Source of the DNA: JASFEQ01 sp050122535
Lineage (GTDB): Bacteria; Desulfobacterota; DSM-4660; Desulfatiglandales; HGW-15
Direction: 5' to 3'
NCBI GenBank assembly: GCA_050122535.1
Contig: JASFIT010000299.1
Span: 1 to 5,980, forward strand
DNA: 5,980 nucleotides
Position 1 is the first letter of the stretch. Each line of letters starts with the position of its first letter. Position numbers and translations under genes: made by a program. Below the pieces are notes generated by a model that searched no databases, was not told where the DNA came from, and saw only the letters and a program-made list of their open reading frames with translations. Shown one piece after another: positions 1-5,434 of this stretch.

Positions 1-1101
1 TTTGAAAATGAGTTTCTGGTATTGCTGACTCTTGGGAAGGGATACCTGTTCCACTTCATATCCCTCATCCCCTTCAGGGATTTGGCTCATCCCCACGGAA
101 AAGGCATTATGCCCCATGAAGCGGTAGGTATTCATGGGCAATCCCCCTTGGAAAGGCTTAACGGCGGGATCCCCCACCATATCCATACCCGCAATGCGCC
201 CCTGCTCTACCGCATTGGGAAGAATGGCATTGATACGTTTCCCCTCGCCAAAGAAACTCTGCGCCTGAGCCACATCCCCTGCCGCCCAAATGCCCTCTGC
301 ATTCGTCCGCATCATTTCGTCCACCAGGATCCCCTCATCTACCTCTATTCCTGATTCGGCAAGATAGTCTATATTGGACTTCACCCCCGTCGCCACCATA
401 AGAAGATCTGCGGAAAGGTCTTCACCCGATTCAAGGGAGATGAGGCAGCCACCATTCGATCCACTCACATGGGTCACTGCGCTTCCTGTGAGTATCTTAA
501 TACCATTCTCCGAAAATACGCGTTGCACCAGGCCGGCAGCCTGGTCATCGAAGTAGCCAGGGAGTACGTGAGGCATGGCCTCCACCACCGTCACCTTCCT
601 GCCTCGCTTAGCAAGGTTTTCTGCAGCGTGCATACCAATAAGGCCTGCTCCCAGCACGACGGCCGACTTGGCCTTTTGAGCGGCACGGTGTAACCCAACG
701 GCGTCATCCAAGGTCCTAAGCACATGGTATGTTGCATCTTTTAGCCCTGAGATGGGAGGAAGCATTGGTCTCGCCCCGGTGGCAAGAAGCAGTTTCTCAT
801 ACTGGATCTTCTCTCCTGTCTGGAGTTTCAGGGTCCTCGTCTGAGGCTCGACACGAACCACCTTCGCATCCCGCTTGAACTCAACCCCATAATGGCTCAC
901 CGCCTCTTCATCTCGGAGAAACGCCTCCTTGGCATCCACCAAACCGGAAACCACATAGGGAAGTATCGTGGGTGAATAGGGCAGATATTTATCCTGCGTC
1001 AACAGGGTGATGCGCCCTTCCCCATCCTGCATTCGAATGGCCTCAAGGGCTGACAGACCCGCGTGACTGCTTCCTGCAATGAGATATTCGGCCTGGGACA
1101 T
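1..1101 (-). CDS. padH: PadH-like FAD/NAD(P)-dependent oxidoreductase, epsilon subunit of a 2-oxoacid:acceptor oxidoreductase (3' end cut by window edge)
   Basis: The reading frame is open for 367 codons from ATG at 1101 to the left edge; family members have about 420 residues, so roughly 50 C-terminal residues are missing. The fold is a two-dinucleotide-domain flavoprotein. The N-terminal FAD site begins with IAGSSHAG (residues 8-15), followed by LLLATGARP (104-112). The NAD site is VVLGAGLIGMHAA (148-160), with Glu174 at the end of the next strand, which favours NAD(H) over NADP(H). The second FAD motif is IWAAGDVA (271-278). There is no CxxxxC redox pair and no active-site Cys near residue 43, so it is not a disulfide reductase or a CoA-disulfide-reductase/NADH-oxidase type. 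LPYSPTILPY (40-49) and NAILP (291-295) recall PadH of phenylglyoxylate dehydrogenase, as I remember that family. Its place after gamma-delta-alpha matches padEFGHI order. Inferred role: passes electrons from the ferredoxin subunit to NAD+. Alternative: an unrelated NADH:acceptor reductase of the nirB/rubredoxin-reductase type. Confidence 0.85.
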   Translation of the reverse strand, partial: MSQAEYLIAGSSHAGLSALEAIRMQDGEGRITLLTQDKYLPYSPTILPYVVSGLVDAKEAFLRDEEAVSHYGVEFKRDAKVVRVEPQTRTLKLQTGEKIQYEKLLLATGARPMLPPISGLKDATYHVLRTLDDAVGLHRAAQKAKSAVVLGAGLIGMHAAENLAKRGRKVTVVEAMPHVLPGYFDDQAAGLVQRVFSENGIKILTGSAVTHVSGSNGGCLISLESGEDLSADLLMVATGVKSNIDYLAESGIEVDEGILVDEMMRTNAEGIWAAGDVAQAQSFFGEGKRINAILPNAVEQGRIAGMDMVGDPAVKPFQGGLPMNTYRFMGHNAFSVGMSQIPEGDEGYEVEQVSLPKSQQYQKLIFK

Positions 1102-1106
1102 GGTTG

Positions 1107-1112
1107 CTCCCC
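1107..1112 (-). promoter_or_regulatory. Ribosome binding site of the epsilon (padH-like) gene
   Basis: On the minus strand GGGGAG lies 5 nt before the ATG at 1101. This strong, well-spaced site fixes the start and shows that the gene has its own translation signal after the long gap that separates it from the alpha gene. Confidence 0.7.
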
Positions 1113-1164
1113 TGATTTATCTTCTCGGAAAATCTAAAATTTACTCAGATTAAAATTAATATTT

Positions 1165-1414
1165 GAAGCTTCGTGATTCTGCCTCGGACATGCCTGCCCG
1201 CCATTGCTCTCGCGCAGCCAAGGCAGGCGGGGAATAATGGAATGATGGAATAGTGGAATGTTGGTTCAGAAAGGAAATACCCCGTCGTCTTTTGACATTC
1301 TTAACTTCCGTATCAACTAGTATTCCTTCAATAAACCATTATCCCATTTCTCCAAAACCCATTTTTCCATTATTCCAGTGTTCCAATATTCCAATTGTGG
1401 AGCGAAGCGGAGCT
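1165..1414. repeat. Non-coding repeat element with inverted octamer arrays, between alpha and epsilon genes
   Basis: This fills most of the 317-nt gene-free gap (1102-1418). On the plus strand, 1231-1264 is an array of an 8-nt unit, about NTGGAATR, repeated four times. The same unit occurs in opposite orientation at 1367-1400, with degenerate copies continuing inward to about 1336. The outermost units, GGAATAATGG (1231-1240) and CCATTATTCC (1367-1376), are exact reverse complements; the inner parts pair only imperfectly across a loop of about 100 nt. A GC-rich hairpin lies just outside the left array (1192-1228). The outer ends carry GCTTCG (1168-1173) and CGAAGC (1403-1408), also inverted. 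No long reading frame and no transposase is present. It looks like a dispersed intergenic or MITE-like repeat, but this needs other copies in the genome to be proved. The remaining stretch 1115-1164 is AT-rich with no clear promoter. Confidence 0.6.
1192..1228. repeat. GC-rich hairpin at the edge of the repeat element
   Basis: GCCTGCC (1192-1198) and GGCAGGC (1222-1228) are exact reverse complements around a 23-nt loop; an alternative pairing uses CCCGCC and GGCGGG. There is no T-run after it on either strand, so a classical intrinsic terminator is not supported. In the transcript it would fold upstream of the epsilon gene and might stabilise the mRNA or attenuate transcription. Confidence 0.5.
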
Positions 1415-1418
1415 AGCT

Positions 1419-2621
1419 TTAATCATTTTCGTTGAGCCAAATGGGCTCGGAGAATTCCTCACCTCGAAGCGCCTTGGCCGTGGTTTCTATGGCGCGGTTG
1501 AAATGCCCAATGGTGATATCTGCTCCGGCCAGACCGCCGATAAGGCTCACAGCCGGTATACGTGCATCCAACAAGTAGAGCGTTGAGAGGAGTTCCTGGT
1601 ACATGGGACCGCAGTTCCAACCAAAACTGACGGCGCGATCCACAACCCCAACCGCCTTGACCTTGGAGAGGGCCTGGCGCAGCGTCTGCACGGGGAAAGG
1701 CCGCACGGTCTTGATCCTGATCAGGCCCACCTTCTCTCCTGATTCCCTGGCCAGATCCACAGCATCCTTGCCTGCTCCGCTCATACTGCCAATGGTGACA
1801 ATGGCATATGTGGCGTCCTCCAGCCGGTATTCCTCAACCAAGGGGGCATAATTCCGCCCAAAACGTTTTCCCCACTCCTCATGAACCTCTTGGATTACTC
1901 TGAGGGCGTTCTGCATCGCCTTACAGCTTCCTTTTCTATAGCGTACAAAGAGGGCAGGCCCAGCACCTTCGGCACCGCCAGTGAGGGGATCCACGGACAT
2001 GGGTCGCTCCGGGTCCAGTGCCACATGCCAGTTTATGTTTTTCTCTCCCAAGAAGTCGTCCACCGCTTCCTGATCGGGTAGCACCACTTTTTCAACGCCG
2101 TAAGACAGATAATTTCCATCATGGTTTACGTTCACGGGAAGCATGATGTCGCGGTGTTCAGCGATCTTGTATGCCATAACAATTGTATCCAAGACTTCCT
2201 GCGCCGTCTCACAATACATGTGGACCCAGCCCACTTCACGCACTGTCATGGCATCCTGCTGCCCACCCCACACACATTGTGGGGTGATGCCGTCACGGGT
2301 CACGATGGACATGACAATAGGCAATCTCATGGGCGGGGTCCTAAAATAGGGTTCGAACATGAACGCCAAGCCCTGACCGCAACTGGCCGTAAAGGTCCGT
2401 GCCCCGGCTAGGCATGCGCCATGGAGAACGGATAGCACACTGTGCTCCCCTTCCACATCCATGAGATCTGCTTGGATAATGCCATCGGCAACAAATTGGG
2501 AGATATACTCGGCCAAAGAAGACTGGGGAGTGATTGGATAGACCGCCACCACATCTGGTCGGGAGAGGGCCACTCCCCAGGCTGCTGCTTCGTTTCCGTC
2601 ACAAACCATGGTTTTCGGCAT
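1419..2621 (-). CDS. padG: 2-oxoacid:acceptor oxidoreductase alpha subunit (PadG / PorA-like, PFOR domains I-II)
   Basis: This 400-residue protein is the alpha subunit of a multi-subunit pyruvate:ferredoxin-oxidoreductase-type enzyme, which oxidatively decarboxylates a 2-oxoacid to its acyl-CoA. The pyrimidine-binding domain I carries YPITPQSS (28-35), the family signature, and EGEHSVLSVLHGACLAGAR (57-75), where Glu57 or Glu59 is the likely residue activating the thiamine cofactor. FTASCGQGL follows at 77-85. The C-terminal domain II contains IRIKTVRPFP (301-310), typical of this subunit. Length fits stand-alone alpha subunits (about 390-420). The ATG lies 3 nt after the delta stop, with GAGGAA at 2628-2633, 6 nt upstream and inside the delta gene, so translation is coupled. 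The thiamine-diphosphate-binding beta subunit is not in the window. Assignment as PadG rather than PorA/VorA/KorA rests on gene order and on the PadH-like neighbour, so the substrate is inferred, not seen. Confidence 0.88.
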   Translation of the reverse strand: MPKTMVCDGNEAAAWGVALSRPDVVAVYPITPQSSLAEYISQFVADGIIQADLMDVEGEHSVLSVLHGACLAGARTFTASCGQGLAFMFEPYFRTPPMRLPIVMSIVTRDGITPQCVWGGQQDAMTVREVGWVHMYCETAQEVLDTIVMAYKIAEHRDIMLPVNVNHDGNYLSYGVEKVVLPDQEAVDDFLGEKNINWHVALDPERPMSVDPLTGGAEGAGPALFVRYRKGSCKAMQNALRVIQEVHEEWGKRFGRNYAPLVEEYRLEDATYAIVTIGSMSGAGKDAVDLARESGEKVGLIRIKTVRPFPVQTLRQALSKVKAVGVVDRAVSFGWNCGPMYQELLSTLYLLDARIPAVSLIGGLAGADITIGHFNRAIETTAKALRGEEFSEPIWLNEND

Positions 2622-2624
2622 AGA

Positions 2625-2918
2625 CTATTCCTCTATTTCTTCTTCCATTGTTATGGCGTGATGAGGACACTCGTCAGCGCAAATGCCGCACCCCTTACAG
2701 ATATCCAGGTTTGCTTCAAACCAGGTGGGCTTCTCCTGGACGCACTGGGTTGGACAATAGAGCCAGCATGTGGCGCATTTGACGCACTTATCCCGATCTA
2801 CCACCGGGCGTTCCGCTCTCCAATCGCCTGTTCTTAGCTCAATAAGTTCTGTGGCAATAGGACAAAGATCATTGGGAATTTTGGATTCGTCGAAGGGCTT
2901 ACGTGCCTGCCGTCTCAT
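2625..2918 (-). CDS. padF: 2-oxoacid:acceptor oxidoreductase delta subunit, two [4Fe-4S] ferredoxin (PadF / PorD-like)
   Basis: This 97-residue ferredoxin-like subunit carries electrons from the thiamine site of the oxidoreductase to the FAD subunit. Two CxxCxxCxxxC motifs are seen: Cys45, 48, 51, 55 followed by Pro, and Cys74, 77, 80, 84 followed by Pro; together they hold two [4Fe-4S] clusters. The N-terminal stretch of about 40 residues before the first cluster, with GDWRAERPVVD (31-41), is the usual PorD layout. An additional Cys59, four residues after the first motif, and Cys19 are not obvious ligands. The C-terminus is a short acidic tail. The start codon overlaps the gamma stop by ATGA (2915-2918), and GGAG at 2924-2927 gives a normally spaced ribosome site, so this start is well supported. 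Translation is coupled to gamma upstream and alpha downstream. Confidence 0.9.
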   Translation of the reverse strand: MRRQARKPFDESKIPNDLCPIATELIELRTGDWRAERPVVDRDKCVKCATCWLYCPTQCVQEKPTWFEANLDICKGCGICADECPHHAITMEEEIEE

Positions 2919-3487
2919 GATCCCTCCCCTCTATCAAGGTCAAAGACACTGGTCTCTTCAAATCCGCGTTGCACGGCCTGAATGTTTTTGTCCAAGGCGG
3001 CATCTCGAAAGGCCACCGTTTCCATACCCTTATGGAGTGATTCCAAGGAGACCAGACCGGTCGTTTTGGCAAAGGAGCCTAGCATGATGGAATTGGTAAT
3101 CGTGCGGCCGAAGACGTCTAGGGCGATCCCGAAGGCATCGCAGAGCCCTACTCTGGACACGGTTTCCGGTACCTGCAACTTGTCCAGAGATTTCTTTGTG
3201 GCCTGGACCCAGACACCCTTCGGACTCATGCCAGAGAAAATGTCCACGGCACGAGGAAGGGTCGGATCGATGCATAGGATAAAATTTGGATTGTAGATAT
3301 TGGTGGTCTGACGAATGAGCTTATCGTCAACCCGGAGAAACGCGGTTACTGGCGCTCCACGTCGTTCAAAGCCGAAGGAGGGAATAGCCTTTACAAATCT
3401 ACCCTCTTCCACCAGCGCCTTGGCCAAAATCTTTGAGGCGAGTACGGCCCCCTGGCCACCCCTACCGTGAATTCGGATCTCATACAT
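2915..3487 (-). CDS. padE: 2-oxoacid:acceptor oxidoreductase gamma subunit (PadE / PorC-like)
   Basis: This 190-residue protein matches the gamma subunit family of 2-oxoacid:ferredoxin oxidoreductases, which contributes to CoA binding and holds the complex together. It opens with MYEIRIHGRGGQGAV, where GRGGQG (8-13) is the family signature. It continues with FGFERRGAPVTAFLR (38-52), the conserved 'ERRG/PV' strand, and TNSIMLGSFAKTTGLVSLE (131-149), typical of the C-terminal half. Length (about 180-195) is normal. It is first in the gamma-delta-alpha-epsilon order, as padE is. The ATG at 3487 is the only sensible start because an in-frame TAG lies shortly upstream. Its ribosome site is poor: GGAG is 11 nt upstream. 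The 153-nt upstream region contains a TATAAT box, so this is probably the first gene of its transcript. Confidence 0.9.
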   Translation of the reverse strand: MYEIRIHGRGGQGAVLASKILAKALVEEGRFVKAIPSFGFERRGAPVTAFLRVDDKLIRQTTNIYNPNFILCIDPTLPRAVDIFSGMSPKGVWVQATKKSLDKLQVPETVSRVGLCDAFGIALDVFGRTITNSIMLGSFAKTTGLVSLESLHKGMETVAFRDAALDKNIQAVQRGFEETSVFDLDRGEGS

Positions 3488-3530
3488 CTTCGCTACGACT
3501 CCATGGTTTTCTGACCGGGTTTTATTCTAT

Positions 3531-3619
3531 TCTCCATAACTGATCTACACGTCCTCAACAGGTCTAATTCCTACCATAGCACTATTATACATGCAGCACA
3601 AATAATTCTGTCTCCATAA
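3531..3619 (-). repeat. Pair of direct repeats TTATGGAGA flanking the candidate promoter
   Basis: TTATGGAGA occurs twice on the minus strand, at 3611-3619 and 3531-3539, exactly 80 nt apart, each followed within a few bases by AGAAT. One copy lies upstream of the TATAAT box and the other downstream of it, before the gamma gene. Paired sites like this could bind a regulator, but nine bases is short and no palindrome is present. Confidence 0.3.
3584..3589 (-). promoter_or_regulatory. Candidate -10 box of the pad-like operon
   Basis: The minus strand reads GCATGTATAATAG, a perfect TATAAT, about 97 nt before the gamma ATG in the only sizeable gap between the amidohydrolase and the pad-like genes. 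No good -35 box is found at 16-18 nt: the candidates ACAGAA and GACAGA are poor. An activator may be needed, or the match may be chance in AT-rich DNA. Confidence 0.4.
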
Positions 3620-3640
3620 GGTAGAAATTCAGGAATATTT

Positions 3641-5410
3641 TCAGGAGACGAGCAATTCGACAACTTGTCCACTCCTTACGTCCACCAGCCCGTCTTCCGA
3701 GATTCGCAAAAATGGGATAGCTGGGGTGGTTAGGGTTGCCAGGGTGAGGGCTGCATTGGGATAGGGAAAACCCAACGCTTCTGCCTTTCTTTGAATGGCA
3801 TGCAGTCTCTGCGCCGTTTCCTCCATACTGAGGCGCGTTATGAGCCCAGCTATGGGTAGCGGCAACTCTGCCTGCATCTGCCCATTAACATAAAGAACAA
3901 CGCCTCCCCCCAGTTCATATATCCGGTTTACGGCCAAGGCCATATCTTCTTCGTTTGCCCCTACCACCGTGATCCCAGAGGTCTCCCAAACATCGCTTGT
4001 CGCCAGCGCACCTGCACCAAAGCCATGTCCCTTAATAAATCCCGTAAAAATCCTCCCTTCACAGGATATGTGTGAGACTTTCAAGAGATCAGTTTCTGGA
4101 TCAACTCTCAGTTCTCCATCCTGGGGCTTCAGCTCAAGAAAGCTTTCCCTGGTCACCAGTTCGCTCACCTGATCCATCACCCTTACTTTAACTAAATTTT
4201 TCCCATCCGTTCGTACGGTGAAGTCAGGCGCATTAACGCTAGATCCCTCCAGGCCTTTCAATGGAAGGGAGACTTCACGAGGTTTAACCTTTAACTCACC
4301 ATCTTGGGCGATGGTCAGTCCTTTGCTTATGACAGTCTCTGCTTTAACAGTTTGGAGTTCGGGTATGATCAGAATGTCTGCATGTTTCCCTGGCGCAATG
4401 CCGCCAAGAATATTATCCAGGCCAAAGTGTTCGGCAGGGTTGAGAGTGGCCATCTGAATGGAAACGATGGGATCAAATCCTAGATTGATGGCATGCTGTA
4501 CTACAGATTCCATATACCCGTTTTCTGTGAGATCTCTGGGATCAACCCCATCACTTACCAACGCCAGCCGCCTAAAATCAAGGGGCATATCTCTTATTTT
4601 AGCAATCGCCTCCAGTTCTCTGCGTATGCTGCCTTCCCGGATCATCACGTAAATCCCGAGCCTCAGCTTCTCAAGGACTTCTTCTGCGCTGATTGACTCA
4701 TGGCAAGAGGAGACGCCAAAATCCGCGTAGGCCGAAAGTTTCTCCGCCCGACAACCTGCTGCATGCCCTTCTATGGTCTTTCTTAGCCTTAGGGCCTCTG
4801 CTGAAAGGGTAGCAAAGTTTGTATCCCCTCTTAGGACTTCTTGCCAGAATCCCTCCCCTACCCCTAAAACCTCTTGCCTATGAAGCAGTTCAATGAGTTC
4901 TCCCACACTGGGAGCCCTTTTTTGGGCGTCTCTGCTAAAGGTGATGGATGTGGGAACAGTGGCGAAGACCTTTACAGGTTGGTCTCGTAGGTTATCAAGC
5001 AATCCAATAAGCCCCGAATACCCCAACGGATAGATGAACTCCATGATCTCCGTGATTATTGTGGTCGTCCCGCCCATCATGGCATACCGTAGGACTTCGT
5101 CGAGTCTTCCATATAAAATCATGTGGGCGTGGCCATCCACAAAACCGGGTATCAAAACCTTGCCGGAGGCATCAATAACTTCTGTATCAGGACCGATGCT
5201 ATGACTCGCATCAGGGCCCACAAAAGCGACCCAGCGCTCCTTAATGGCAACTGAATAGTCCTTGAGCAGTTCACCGCTATAGACATTGACCAGGTCGCCA
5301 CCCGATATCACCAGATCGGCCTTTTCTTCCCCCAGCGAAACCCGCTTTAGCATTTCCATATCCTTCGGTTTCAGCAAATCCCCCATCTCCTCCACAAAAA
5401 ATAATTCCAT
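3641..5410 (-). CDS. Divergent adenine-deaminase-family amidohydrolase (substrate uncertain)
   Basis: At 589 residues this has the length and domain order of adenine deaminase (EC 3.5.4.2): a short beta-sandwich strand ADLVISGGDLVNVYSGE (31-47), a metal-dependent TIM barrel, and the family's own C-terminal domain. Likely metal ligands are all present: His94 and His96 in PGFVDGHAH, Glu124 after GTTT (bridging position), His216 in EGHAAG, His237 in SSCHES, and Asp287 in VSDG. EKLRLGIYVMIREGS (247-261) and IQMATLNPAEHFGL (318-331) are strongly family-like, as is FIKGHG (458-463). Several motifs usual in true adenine deaminases are changed: ESS after HxH is ILY (98-100), DPHE is EIME (121-124), EMMN is EGFW (185-189 region), and the C-terminal HDSHN is replaced around WETSG (475-479). 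The substrate may therefore not be adenine. It lies 24 nt after the hydroxyacid dehydrogenase, so it is probably in the same operon. Start is uncertain: Met1, Met9 or Met20. Confidence 0.8.
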   Translation of the reverse strand: MELFFVEEMGDLLKPKDMEMLKRVSLGEEKADLVISGGDLVNVYSGELLKDYSVAIKERWVAFVGPDASHSIGPDTEVIDASGKVLIPGFVDGHAHMILYGRLDEVLRYAMMGGTTTIITEIMEFIYPLGYSGLIGLLDNLRDQPVKVFATVPTSITFSRDAQKRAPSVGELIELLHRQEVLGVGEGFWQEVLRGDTNFATLSAEALRLRKTIEGHAAGCRAEKLSAYADFGVSSCHESISAEEVLEKLRLGIYVMIREGSIRRELEAIAKIRDMPLDFRRLALVSDGVDPRDLTENGYMESVVQHAINLGFDPIVSIQMATLNPAEHFGLDNILGGIAPGKHADILIIPELQTVKAETVISKGLTIAQDGELKVKPREVSLPLKGLEGSSVNAPDFTVRTDGKNLVKVRVMDQVSELVTRESFLELKPQDGELRVDPETDLLKVSHISCEGRIFTGFIKGHGFGAGALATSDVWETSGITVVGANEEDMALAVNRIYELGGGVVLYVNGQMQAELPLPIAGLITRLSMEETAQRLHAIQRKAEALGFPYPNAALTLATLTTPAIPFLRISEDGLVDVRSGQVVELLVS

Positions 5411-5416
5411 TCTCCT
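5411..5416 (-). promoter_or_regulatory. Ribosome-site-like AGGAGA abutting the amidohydrolase ATG (start uncertain)
   Basis: AGGAGA touches the ATG at 5410 with no spacer, which is poor for initiation. Alternatives inside the frame are Met9, preceded by GGAGGAG also with almost no spacer, and Met20, preceded by AAGGA with a 7-nt spacer. Starting at Met20 would leave only eleven residues before the conserved ADLVI strand, shorter than usual, so the longest form is kept. Confidence 0.35.
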
Positions 5417-5434
5417 GTATCGTACATGCCTATT

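Noticed and set aside
22..693. Plus-strand open frames of 60-110 codons
   Set aside because: They lie opposite a continuous, clearly recognisable flavoprotein frame on the minus strand and show no family features or ribosome sites.
1231..1400. CRISPR-like array
   Set aside because: Repeat units are only 8 nt, have no spacers of constant length, and are present in two opposite orientations.
1253..1435. Plus-strand 60-codon frame in the intergenic gap
   Set aside because: Its sequence is translated octamer repeat and it runs into the end of the alpha gene; low-complexity peptide with no recognisable domain.
3631..3648. Terminator after the amidohydrolase gene
   Set aside because: The sequence holds a direct repeat of TTCAGGA/TTTCAGGA, not an inverted one, and no stem followed by a T-run on the minus strand.
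3641..5410. Confident naming as ade, adenine deaminase
   Set aside because: The family is clear, but several substrate-pocket motifs differ, so the gene symbol would overstate what the sequence shows.
5411..5434. Purine riboswitch before the adenine-deaminase-like gene
   Set aside because: The gap to the previous stop codon is only 24 nt, far too short for an aptamer.
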